Part shown: piece by piece, positions 24,992 to 33,695 of the stretch
Numbering within the stretch: position 1 is the stretch's first letter
Layout: each line of letters opens with the position of its first letter
Assembly: GCA_024398075.1 (NCBI GenBank)
Contig: JAKSJM010000001.1
Location: 1-64,000, forward strand
Reading direction: 5' to 3'
Source of the DNA: Bacteroidales bacterium
GTDB lineage: Bacteria > Bacteroidota > Bacteroidia > Bacteroidales > UBA932
DNA length: 64,000 nucleotides
The notes under the pieces: model-generated
The model's database searches: none
What the model saw: the letters and a program-made list of their open reading frames with translations, nothing else
What the model was told of the DNA's origin: nothing
Made by a program: the position numbers and the translations under genes

Positions 24992-26373
24992 TTTCTATTA
25001 TGATTGCGGTGGTTGCATTGGCAGCCCCCGCAATGTCATGTACAAACAAGGAGAACGTCATTCAAGGACCAGTCATTAACCAGGGTGGAGGAGACGATGA
25101 TCCGTCGACTCAAACATCGGAAGTCAAGGTAGGACAAACACTTCCTGCCTGGCATGAGGGTGAGATGGACCTTCATTTCATCAACACCACTGCTGGTGAG
25201 TGTGTGTTTGTCATCTTCCCAGATGGCACCCAGATGCTTATTGATGCAGCTGGTTCACAGGTGGCTACAGGTGCTGTGGGCTCAACCAAGAACACAGAGA
25301 TTCGCTCACGCTGGGATCCTACCCAGAGCGGTGAGAGATATGGCCAGTTCATTGCTGGCTATCTCAAGCACTGCATGGAATGGACTGGCAACGACAAGAT
25401 TGACTATATCATGCTGACCCATTTCCACAATGACCACTTCGGCGGCGCAAATGGTCTTCCTAAGTCTTCCAAGTCATCTTCTTACACCTTGCAGAGTCTT
25501 CCAGAGATCATGGATACCTTCAAGGTGGGTAAGCTCGTCGATCGTGGATATCCAGACTACAACTATCCATTCGACATGGCTACCATGGCCGACAATGCTT
25601 CAAACTGTGCGAATTATATCGCAGCAGTCAAGTGGCACGTGGCTAACTCTGGCATGAAGGCTGAGATATTCAAGGCTGGAGCCAATGACCAGTTCCCACT
25701 GCTCTACAAGGCAAATGACTATCAGAATGTCAGGGTACAGAACATCGCAGTGAACGGTGAGGTGTGGACTGGTACCGGTACCTCTACCACAAAGACATTC
25801 CCATCGCTTTCTCAGATATCGTATGCGAATTCGAAGAATATCTTGAGTTCAGATAACTGCCCAGAGGAGAACCACTGCAGTGCCATGGTAAGAATCTCTT
25901 ATGGAGACTTCGATTTCTTCGAGGGCGGTGATGCGCAGTATGATGGCATCTCCAACTACTCGTGGAAGGATATTGAGACTCCAGTGGCCAAGGCTTGCGG
26001 AAAGGTTGAGGTCATGAAGGCTGACCACCATGGAACCCAGAATACCAATGGATTCGGCTATAAGGATAAGGCGTGGGCAATGAGATATTTCCAGCCTCAG
26101 GTCTGGGTGGTATGCTCATGGACTGACGAGCATCCTCGTAAAGCTACATTCGAGGGCGTGACTGATCTCGTGCCTGGCATGGATGCTTACATCACAAATT
26201 CAGGTACTACCCAGAAGGCATATACTGGCTACAGCCAGAGATTCAAGGCTGGCAATGGTCACGTGGTTGTGAGAGTCGCAAAGGGTGGCAAGACATATCA
26301 TGTCTACACTCTAAGTGATTCAGATAAGAAATACACCGTCAAGTACGCGAGCGGTGAATATAAGTCTAGATAA
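24979..26373 (+). CDS. metallo-beta-lactamase-fold lipoprotein
   Basis: 464 residues. Lipobox ends at Cys21 (APAMSCTN), so it is exported and lipid-anchored. The metal-binding motif THFHNDHFGG places His148, His150, Asp152 and His153, and a later MKADHHGTQN is typical of ComEC-like members of the fold. The family includes phosphodiesterases, sulfatases and other hydrolases; the linked phosphatases and sulfatase make a phosphate or sulfate ester plausible, but the substrate is not known. The first 50 residues after the Cys are a flexible low-complexity linker (GGGDDDPSTQTSE). The start overlaps the previous gene by 13 bp. Confidence 0.8.
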   Translation: MQRLISIMIAVVALAAPAMSCTNKENVIQGPVINQGGGDDDPSTQTSEVKVGQTLPAWHEGEMDLHFINTTAGECVFVIFPDGTQMLIDAAGSQVATGAVGSTKNTEIRSRWDPTQSGERYGQFIAGYLKHCMEWTGNDKIDYIMLTHFHNDHFGGANGLPKSSKSSSYTLQSLPEIMDTFKVGKLVDRGYPDYNYPFDMATMADNASNCANYIAAVKWHVANSGMKAEIFKAGANDQFPLLYKANDYQNVRVQNIAVNGEVWTGTGTSTTKTFPSLSQISYANSKNILSSDNCPEENHCSAMVRISYGDFDFFEGGDAQYDGISNYSWKDIETPVAKACGKVEVMKADHHGTQNTNGFGYKDKAWAMRYFQPQVWVVCSWTDEHPRKATFEGVTDLVPGMDAYITNSGTTQKAYTGYSQRFKAGNGHVVVRVAKGGKTYHVYTLSDSDKKYTVKYASGEYKSR

Positions 26374-26386
26374 AATATAGTTGCTT

Positions 26387-29197
26387 ATGGCTGTGACTAT
26401 CAAGGACGTGGCACGCGAGGCCAAGGTGTCTGTCGGACTGGTTTCGATGGTCATCAATGGTAGGGAAGGAGTCAGCAAGGAGACATGTGAGCGTGTGCTC
26501 GCTGTTATCAAGCGCTTGGGATTCAAACCAAACAAAGCGGCGGCTAGTCTGAGGAGTGGACGAAAGAAGATCATCGGAGTGATTACTCCTGACCTTTCCA
26601 ACCACTATTTCTCGGAGATCTCGAGACATATTGAGAATATCGCTTATGAAGCAGGTTATACCGTCCTGTTTGGTTCCTCTGATGACAATGTCAAGAAACT
26701 GAATGAAATGGTAGACACGTTCATCGCAAATGGCGTGGGAGGACTTCTGATCACTCCATGCGATGGTGCTGACCAGGCTGTGATGAAGGCGTATTCTCTG
26801 GGCTTGCCCGTGGTGCTCCTGAACCGTGACCTCCCACATATCAGGCATGTGGGTAGGGTCCTTCTGGACAATTCCAAAGGTGTCCAGATGGCGATCGACC
26901 ACCTCATTGACGGAGGCAGAACACGAGTCGAGATGATTTCGAATGCCATCGTCAACTCTACATTGAACTGTAGAGAGCATGTCTACATGTCCTTGATGAA
27001 ATCATACGGCCTTGAGCAGGTAGCTCATATCAACTACGTTACAGAGGACGCTTCTGTTCAGGAACTTATGCCACTTTTGGACCAGATGGTGCAAAGAGGC
27101 GTAAACGCACTTCTCATTCCTCGTGGACATCTTGCACTCAGTGTCTATAAGGCCATCCAAGGATGCGCCCTTAAAATTCCGGAGGATATAGCTCTGATAG
27201 GATTTGATGGTGGGGAAGCATACACGATTACAAATCCTGAGATCAGCCAGATATGTCAGAGCACCTATGATACAGCATCGTACTCATTCTCTATGCTTTG
27301 CGAGATGATGGATGGCTCAGAAGGCAGTGATGTGCTACTTGAACCGACACTTAAAGTGGGCGGTTCTACTGCTCCTGCATCTTCAGAGGGTAGATGCCGT
27401 GAAATACTTATTCCAGGAACATTGTTCTATAAGCAGGGAGGATGGGTCATTGACCAGCAGTTCCTTGACACATGTGGATCAAGTGTCATGCTCGCTCATG
27501 GACTAGGAACTCCAGTGGATGATGCATCCACGAATTTCGCTGTGTCTGAATCAGGCACCTATATGCTCTGGGTCAGAACGAGGAACTGGATTGCTCCATG
27601 GTCTGACCAAGCGGCTGGCCTTTTCTCAGTAGAGATAGACGGCAAGCCATTGGAGACCGTATTCGGAAATGGAAGCTCTGAGTGGCGCTGGGTTAAAGGT
27701 GGCAAGGTCATGCTGTCTTCTGGCCAGCACAGGATATCTGTACATGACTTGACTGGATTTGATGCGAGATTCGACAGTATCTATCTTTCACGTGAAGAGG
27801 ATGGCCACTTCAAGGAACCTCTCGACGACATGCATTACATGCGCGAGCAATTCCTTGGAATCAGCGATGTCCCAGAAGATAGAGGGCATTTTGACTTCGT
27901 CGTTGTAGGTGGTGGCGTAGCTGGAATGTGCGCTGCAATCGCTGCAGCTCGAACAGGGCTTCATGTGGCGCTTGTCCATGATAGAGACGTACTTGGTGGA
28001 AACAACTCTTCTGAGGTGCGTGTAGGACTGGGAGGTCGTTTGAACATAGGAAAATATCCGTCACTTGGTTATCTTCTCAATGAGTTCGGTCCTTCATCCA
28101 AGGGAAATGCCCGTCCAGCAGATATCTATGAAGACGAGAAGAAGATAAAGGCTATCCTTGATGAAAAAAATATCACTCTTCTTCTTGGCTATCGTGTCAC
28201 TTCTGTGACAAAGTCTGGACAACATATTACGTCCATAATGGCCACGGATGTGAGACGCTATACCTGTATTCAGATCAGGGGAGTCTTGTTTGCTGACTGT
28301 ACGGGTGACGCTACCCTGGGCGTTCTGGCAGGAGCCGACTGGCACATGGGCCGTGAGGCACGCAGCGCCTACGGTGAGCCATCCGCTCCTGAGAAGGAGG
28401 ATGGCATCACGCTCGGTGCGTCCATGCAGTGGTATAGCGAAGACGGTGAGCAGGCAGTGTCTTTCCCAGACATCGATTGGGGCCTTGCCCTGGATGAAAC
28501 CACTGCGCAGAAGGTTCGTAGGGGGCAGTGGTACTGGGAGGTCGGCATGCAGGACGATCAGATCGAAGACGCCGAGAAGATTCGTGACTATGGAATGTAT
28601 GTGGCATATTCGAACTGGAATTTCTTGAAGAACCACGCATCATATAAGGACGAATATGAAAAGTCCTCTTTGAAGTGGCTCAGTTATGTGATCGGAAAGC
28701 GAGAGTCCAGAAGGCTCATGGGTGATGTGGTACTTACAGAGAACGATCTATTGGAGTTCAAGCAGTATTCCGATGGGTGCGTAAGCACTTCATGGTATAT
28801 CGATAATCACGAGCCAGATCCTGAGAATGCAGCTAAGTTCAAGGATCCTTGGCTGAGTCGTGGATGTCTGAGACCATTGGACTTTTACCCATTGCCATTC
28901 AGATGCCTGTATAGCCGAAACGTGGAGAATCTCTTCATGGCTGGACGAGATATCAGCGTCAGCCACATTGCACTGGGCACCACCAGGGTGATGCGAACAT
29001 GTGCCATGATGGGTGAGGTGATAGGACTTGCTGCGAGGGTTTGCTATGAGCATTCAGTTATGCCACGTGCCATTTATGAAAGATACTGGGAGGAGCTTGA
29101 TTCTCTCATGAAGAGAGGTGCAGGACGCACGGATGTGCCTTACATGCAGATATATACACTGGTAGATACTACCGGTGCGAGAAATGAAGATTGTTAG
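26387..29197 (+). CDS. LacI-type regulator fused to an FAD-dependent oxidoreductase
   Basis: 936 residues in one uninterrupted frame. Residues about 3-55 form a canonical LacI helix-turn-helix (TIKDVAREAKVSVGLVSMV, hinge NKAAASLRSGR). Residues 60-325 form the periplasmic-binding-like effector domain (IGVITPDLSNHYFSEI, LIGFDGGEAYTITNPEIS) ending in the typical LLEPTLKVGGST. From about 337 the rest aligns by eye with the separate 620-residue oxidoreductase at 31806: a beta-rich module (YMLWVRTRNW, HRISVHDLTG), then FAD motif GGGVAG at 508-513 and LGGNNSSEVRVGLGG. It is cytoplasmic. ATG 26387 is preferred to TTG 26381. PutA is a known precedent for a DNA-binding flavoenzyme; the control logic here is inferred. 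Confidence 0.85.
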   Translation: MAVTIKDVAREAKVSVGLVSMVINGREGVSKETCERVLAVIKRLGFKPNKAAASLRSGRKKIIGVITPDLSNHYFSEISRHIENIAYEAGYTVLFGSSDDNVKKLNEMVDTFIANGVGGLLITPCDGADQAVMKAYSLGLPVVLLNRDLPHIRHVGRVLLDNSKGVQMAIDHLIDGGRTRVEMISNAIVNSTLNCREHVYMSLMKSYGLEQVAHINYVTEDASVQELMPLLDQMVQRGVNALLIPRGHLALSVYKAIQGCALKIPEDIALIGFDGGEAYTITNPEISQICQSTYDTASYSFSMLCEMMDGSEGSDVLLEPTLKVGGSTAPASSEGRCREILIPGTLFYKQGGWVIDQQFLDTCGSSVMLAHGLGTPVDDASTNFAVSESGTYMLWVRTRNWIAPWSDQAAGLFSVEIDGKPLETVFGNGSSEWRWVKGGKVMLSSGQHRISVHDLTGFDARFDSIYLSREEDGHFKEPLDDMHYMREQFLGISDVPEDRGHFDFVVVGGGVAGMCAAIAAARTGLHVALVHDRDVLGGNNSSEVRVGLGGRLNIGKYPSLGYLLNEFGPSSKGNARPADIYEDEKKIKAILDEKNITLLLGYRVTSVTKSGQHITSIMATDVRRYTCIQIRGVLFADCTGDATLGVLAGADWHMGREARSAYGEPSAPEKEDGITLGASMQWYSEDGEQAVSFPDIDWGLALDETTAQKVRRGQWYWEVGMQDDQIEDAEKIRDYGMYVAYSNWNFLKNHASYKDEYEKSSLKWLSYVIGKRESRRLMGDVVLTENDLLEFKQYSDGCVSTSWYIDNHEPDPENAAKFKDPWLSRGCLRPLDFYPLPFRCLYSRNVENLFMAGRDISVSHIALGTTRVMRTCAMMGEVIGLAARVCYEHSVMPRAIYERYWEELDSLMKRGAGRTDVPYMQIYTLVDTTGARNEDC

Positions 29198-29199
29198 AA

Positions 29200-30465
29200 A
29201 TGAAAAAGTATGATGTGATAGTAGCAGGTGCAGGACCTGCTGGTATCTGCGCCGCCATGGCAGCAGCCCGCATGGGCTCAAAGGTGGCACTCGTAGAAAG
29301 ATACGGCGTGGTGGGAGGCAATCTCACAGCCGGTTTCGTGGGACCTATCCTCGGTATGGTGGGCAAAGGTACCATGAGAGATGAGTTGGTGGAGCTTCTT
29401 GGAGTTCCTGGCAACGATATGATAGGTGAGACAGGTATGGCTCACGACGTGGAGCACGCAAAGCTCGCACTCGCTAGATTTGTGGATAATCCTTTGATTG
29501 ACGTTTATTTACAGAGCATGGTAGCTGACGTCATCAAGGATGGCAATTTGGTTAAGGGGCTGGTGCTTGCGACCAATGAGGGTCCGATCCGCCTCGAGGC
29601 TCCTGTCACTATCGATGCTACAGGAGACGGCGTGGTGTCGTTCCTTGCCGGAGCGCACATCGAGAAAGGTAGGGAAGATGGCCTCATGCAGCCTGTGACC
29701 CTTGAATTCCGCGTGGATGGCCTCGATGAGCAGAAGGCCATCATCTGCATAGGTGATGTGGACAATGTAGAGCTCTTTGGCATGCGCTTCCTTGACTGGT
29801 GCAAGAAGCAGGCTGATGAAGGCAAAATCCCGCAGAAGATAGCCGCCGTAAGGCTTCATCCTACAGTGAATGCTGGTTCGCGTCAGGTGAATACCACCCA
29901 GGTCAATGGTGTAGATATCACACGCGTTGACCAGATTTTCAAGGCTGACCTTGAGCTGCGTGAGCAGATGGAGATTCTGGTGAAGTTCCTGCGTGAAAAT
30001 GTACCAGGATATGAGAATTGCCACTGTGTCGCCAGCGGAACTACCACTGGCGTACGCGAAAGCCGTCGCGTAATGGGCGACTATGTCATCACTGCTGAGG
30101 AACTCGCGGATGGTTGCCGCTTCCCGGATGTAGTTGTGCACAAGGCGGAGTTCATCGTAGATATCCATAACCCAGCCGGTGCAGGTCAGGCAGAGGCGAA
30201 GATCCAGTATTGCAAGCCTTATGACTTGCCATACAGATGCTTCCTCCCTGAGGGCCTCGAGGGCCTTCTCGTGGCTGGACGATGCATCTCCGGCACTCAC
30301 AGGGCACATGCGTCATATCGCGTTATGTCTATTTGTATGGCAATGGGCGAGGCCATTGGTATGGCTGCATCATTGGCATCATCCAAGGGATGCACACCTC
30401 GTCAGCTTGATGTGAAGGAACTACAGTCAGCGATGACTGCAAAGGGTATTGAACTATTTGACTGA
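29200..30465 (+). CDS. FAD-dependent oxidoreductase
   Basis: 421 residues from ATG 29200, 2 bp after the fusion gene; the in-frame TTG at 29191 overlaps that gene and is less likely. The dinucleotide motif GAGPAG lies at residues 10-15, followed by VVGGNLTAGFVGP, and the C-terminal FAD segment reads GLLVAGRCISGTHRAHASYR. A CHCVASGTTTGVRESRR stretch (about residue 270) matches the RESRR block also seen in the paralogues at 9074, 14442, 26387 and 31806. No signal peptide; cytoplasmic. Acts in an oxidation or reduction step of unknown substrate. Similar length and layout to the first gene of the operon. Confidence 0.83.
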   Translation: MKKYDVIVAGAGPAGICAAMAAARMGSKVALVERYGVVGGNLTAGFVGPILGMVGKGTMRDELVELLGVPGNDMIGETGMAHDVEHAKLALARFVDNPLIDVYLQSMVADVIKDGNLVKGLVLATNEGPIRLEAPVTIDATGDGVVSFLAGAHIEKGREDGLMQPVTLEFRVDGLDEQKAIICIGDVDNVELFGMRFLDWCKKQADEGKIPQKIAAVRLHPTVNAGSRQVNTTQVNGVDITRVDQIFKADLELREQMEILVKFLRENVPGYENCHCVASGTTTGVRESRRVMGDYVITAEELADGCRFPDVVVHKAEFIVDIHNPAGAGQAEAKIQYCKPYDLPYRCFLPEGLEGLLVAGRCISGTHRAHASYRVMSICMAMGEAIGMAASLASSKGCTPRQLDVKELQSAMTAKGIELFD

Positions 30466-30472
30466 TAAATCA

Positions 30473-31819
30473 ATGAGAAAACTGGCTTTATCTCTGTTGG
30501 GCTGTTTGGCGGCCTTATCTGTATCCGCGCAGCGTCTTACGCTGGAAGAGGTGCAGGCTGACAAGTATGCTGCGACGGGAAACTACCTTATCCGCAGCGT
30601 TCAGAGCTGGCCTTCAGCGACACCAGCCCCCAAGGGCTACAAACCTTTCTATCTGAGCACATACATTCGTCATGGCGCACGACTTTTCAGCCAGGATTCC
30701 ATGTATTCTGATGCGCTGAAGGTACTCAGGATGGCCCGCGAGCAGTCAATGCTCACAGCGGCAGGGGAGGACTTTCTCTCGCGTTATGAGTCTCTCTATC
30801 CTCTGGTAGAAGGACGTGGATATGACCTTACGCAGATCGGCGCGGACCAGCATCGTGAGCTGGCCGCTGAGCTGTATCGTCGATATCCTTCCATCTTCAA
30901 GGGAGCACGTCACATCGATGCGCGCTCGACTACATTGACAAGGACCATCATCTCCCTTGCCGCCGAGTGCGAGACCCTGAAGGGACTGAACCCGAAGCTG
31001 GATATAGACATGAGCGCATCAAATGTGGATATGGGTGCGCTGAACCCTACCAGCAGTTTCAATCCCAAGGCAGAGGTGCGTGACTACAGCACCTCGCTGG
31101 AGGCAACCAATGCGCCATGGCAGCCTGACTACAGGAAGCTGTGGGAGGAGAATGCCGATCCCGATGTGTTCTTCGGCAGGCTCTTCAAGGACTGGACCTT
31201 TGTCACCAAGGTCTATCCCGATGCCATCACAGCGCAGAAGATGTTCTACTACCTCATCTCGAACACTCAGTCATTCTCGAGCGAGGTGTCCTTCATGGAT
31301 TTCGTGACCCCTGAGGAGATGCTGGCCATGTGGGAGTGCGAGAATTTCAGGTTCTACTGCATCTGCGGAAAGAATGAATACTTCAAGGGAAGGAACTGGA
31401 GCCTTTCGGAGGCATTGCTCCGAGACATAATCAAGTATGCGGAAGCGGACATCCAGGACCCACAGATGGCAGCCAGGCTGCGTCTGGGGCATGATTTCAA
31501 GGTGTCGTCGCTCCTCACAGTCCTCGATGTGGAGGGCTTCAACCAGACAGCTGCAGATCCTCGCGATGTGAAGAATGTCTACAATTATTCTTGTGTCCCA
31601 ATGGCCACGGCCATTGAGTTCGTCTTCTACAAGAACAGGAAAGGAAATGTGCTTGTGAGGGTGGCACATGACGGAAAGGACCTCACCCTGCCTATTGAGG
31701 GGGCTGAGGGGCCATATTATGAATGGATAGTTTTCAAGGAGTACTGCATGAGCAGGATTGCTCTGTGCAATGACATCCTGTATAAGACAAAATCACCGAT
31801 AATAAATGAAAAGTACTGA
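30473..31819 (+). CDS. histidine acid phosphatase, periplasmic (stand-alone)
   Basis: 448 residues. Sec signal MRKLALSLLGCLAALSVSAQ, then a clade-2 histidine phosphatase domain with nucleophile motif RHGAR at residues 66-70 and the His340-Asp341 proton-donor pair in LGHDFKV. The length and HD motif fit phytase/MINPP-like or related phosphomonoesterases. Start at ATG 30473 is chosen because it begins the signal peptide; an in-frame TTG at 30449 lies in the upstream gene. The gene overlaps the next by 14 bp. Together with the fusion phosphatase at 12151 it points to a phosphate-bearing substrate for this operon, which is inference. Confidence 0.83.
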   Translation: MRKLALSLLGCLAALSVSAQRLTLEEVQADKYAATGNYLIRSVQSWPSATPAPKGYKPFYLSTYIRHGARLFSQDSMYSDALKVLRMAREQSMLTAAGEDFLSRYESLYPLVEGRGYDLTQIGADQHRELAAELYRRYPSIFKGARHIDARSTTLTRTIISLAAECETLKGLNPKLDIDMSASNVDMGALNPTSSFNPKAEVRDYSTSLEATNAPWQPDYRKLWEENADPDVFFGRLFKDWTFVTKVYPDAITAQKMFYYLISNTQSFSSEVSFMDFVTPEEMLAMWECENFRFYCICGKNEYFKGRNWSLSEALLRDIIKYAEADIQDPQMAARLRLGHDFKVSSLLTVLDVEGFNQTAADPRDVKNVYNYSCVPMATAIEFVFYKNRKGNVLVRVAHDGKDLTLPIEGAEGPYYEWIVFKEYCMSRIALCNDILYKTKSPIINEKY

Positions 31820-33668
31820 TTCAATCATGCTTCTTGCCACCAGGTTCGATGACCTCGGTGACTGGACACTGGAGCAGCAGTTTGTGCTCCAGATGGGCTC
31901 TAGCTATCTTCTCGCCCATGGCATTGGAAAGCCTCTCGAGAAGGATGCCCATACTAGTTTTAATGTGCAGGAAGACGGCGAATACACACTTTGGGTGCGT
32001 ACAAAGAACTGGACTGCATTCTGGTCAGAAGGCAAGACTCCAGGCATTTTCCAGGTGAAAGTGGATGGCGTGGCAGATGCTGCGGAGTTCGGCGTAGGAA
32101 AGGACGAGGACAAGTCTGATGTCAGCCTCCAGGCTCGAGCAGCCCGTGCGCAGTGGTATTGGCAGAAGGGTGGCACTTATACATTGGCCAAGGGAAAGCA
32201 TGAAGTCGCACTCCACGACCTCATGGGTCTCGATGGTAGATGTGATGCTATCATATTCACAAAGTCCAGCGAAGTGCCTGGAGACTCAGTTGAGGAATAC
32301 AAGACCATCCGCGAGTCCATCATGGGCGTGGAGCCTGTAGAGGACAAGGGATACTATGACTTCGTGATCGTGGGTGCAGGTATGTCAGGCCTCTGCGCAG
32401 CCATTGCGGCTGCTCGCTTCGGCGCTAAGGTCGCCCTCATTCAGGATAGATACATCCTCGGTGGCAACAACTCATCTGAGGTGCGTGTAGGACTTGGCGG
32501 ACAGATCAACATGGCACCTTACCCTTCACTTGGTTATATACTCAATGAGATAGGCCCTGACCGTATCGGAAATGCTCGTGGAGCACATCACTACCAGGAT
32601 TGGAAGAAGATGGATGTCATCCTCGCAGAGAAGAACATCACTCTTTTCACCGGTTATACCGTTGATTCTGTGGAGATGGACGCAAACAAGATCAAGAGCG
32701 TGACTGCGGTCGAGGCGACCAAGCAGACCAAGATAAAGATCTCCGGTTATACCTTCTCTGACTGTACAGGTGATGCACATCTCGCAGTCATGGCTGGTGC
32801 TGAGACCATGATGGGTCGTGAGGCCAGAAGCGAGTATGGCGAGAGCCTTGCTCCTGAGAAGGCCGATGGATACACCATGGGAGTCTCTATCGAGTGGTAC
32901 TGTGAGGACTGGAACTTCCCTTGTACCTTCCCAGATTCGTTTGACTGGGGTCTGAAGCTTGACGAGACCACCGTGGAGCCTGTACACAGAGCGAACTGGT
33001 ACTGGGAGGTCGGCATGAACGACGACCAGGTTGCAGATGCGGAGAAGATCCGTGACTACGGCATGTATGTGGCTTATTCCACCTTCTCTTACTGCAAGAA
33101 CAGACTTGCGAAAAAGGAGGATTGGGAGTGCACACACCTTACATGGGTGTCACATGTCTCTGGAAAGAGAGAGAGCCGTCGTATCGTTGGCGACCTCGTG
33201 CTTCGTGAGCAGGATCTTGTAAGACCTATCCCATATGAGGACGGAACATGTACTACTACATGGCGTATCGACCAGCATTATCCAGATCCTAGGAATGCAG
33301 ACAAGTACCCTGGAGCAGAGTGGATGTCTATCGGAGTCCTCACTCCTATTGATCCTTATGCATTGCCTTACAGATGTTTCTACTCGAAAGACGTGGCAAA
33401 TATGTTCATGGCGGGCCGTGACATCAGCGTCACCCACATCGCTCTCGGTTCAGTGAGAGTCATGCGTACTTGCGCCATGATGGGTGAGGTAGTCGGAATG
33501 GCGGCATCCATCTGTGCGAAGAAGGAACTTCTCCCTCGTGACATCTACAAGACCAATTTCCAGGATCTCGTGGAACTCATGAAGAAGGGCGCAGGCCGTA
33601 CAGACGTACCTTACACTCAGTTCTACCACCAGGTGGACCGTACAGGACACCAGGCAGAAGACAGATAA
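31806..33668 (+). CDS. FAD-dependent oxidoreductase with N-terminal beta module
   Basis: 620 residues. An N-terminal module (about 15-155; YTLWVRTKNW, KGGTYTLAKGKHEVALHDLMG) looks like a carbohydrate-binding beta-sandwich. The FAD domain follows with GAGMSG at residues 190-195, YILGGNNSSEVRVGLGG, RESRR and the C-terminal NMFMAGRDISVTHIAL. No signal peptide, so cytoplasmic. It matches the C-terminal 600 residues of the LacI fusion at 26387 over its whole length, so the two are duplicates that differ only by the regulator attached to one. The start overlaps the phosphatase gene by 14 bp, and the symporter gene follows after 27 bp, the longest gap inside the operon. Confidence 0.85.
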   Translation: MKSTDSIMLLATRFDDLGDWTLEQQFVLQMGSSYLLAHGIGKPLEKDAHTSFNVQEDGEYTLWVRTKNWTAFWSEGKTPGIFQVKVDGVADAAEFGVGKDEDKSDVSLQARAARAQWYWQKGGTYTLAKGKHEVALHDLMGLDGRCDAIIFTKSSEVPGDSVEEYKTIRESIMGVEPVEDKGYYDFVIVGAGMSGLCAAIAAARFGAKVALIQDRYILGGNNSSEVRVGLGGQINMAPYPSLGYILNEIGPDRIGNARGAHHYQDWKKMDVILAEKNITLFTGYTVDSVEMDANKIKSVTAVEATKQTKIKISGYTFSDCTGDAHLAVMAGAETMMGREARSEYGESLAPEKADGYTMGVSIEWYCEDWNFPCTFPDSFDWGLKLDETTVEPVHRANWYWEVGMNDDQVADAEKIRDYGMYVAYSTFSYCKNRLAKKEDWECTHLTWVSHVSGKRESRRIVGDLVLREQDLVRPIPYEDGTCTTTWRIDQHYPDPRNADKYPGAEWMSIGVLTPIDPYALPYRCFYSKDVANMFMAGRDISVTHIALGSVRVMRTCAMMGEVVGMAASICAKKELLPRDIYKTNFQDLVELMKKGAGRTDVPYTQFYHQVDRTGHQAEDR

Positions 33669-33695
33669 TTGACCAAAGACACTAACACATAGAAG

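Noticed and set aside
29191..29199. TTG start for the oxidoreductase at 29200
   Set aside because: It overlaps the preceding gene, and ATG 29200 gives the normal N terminus right before the FAD motif.
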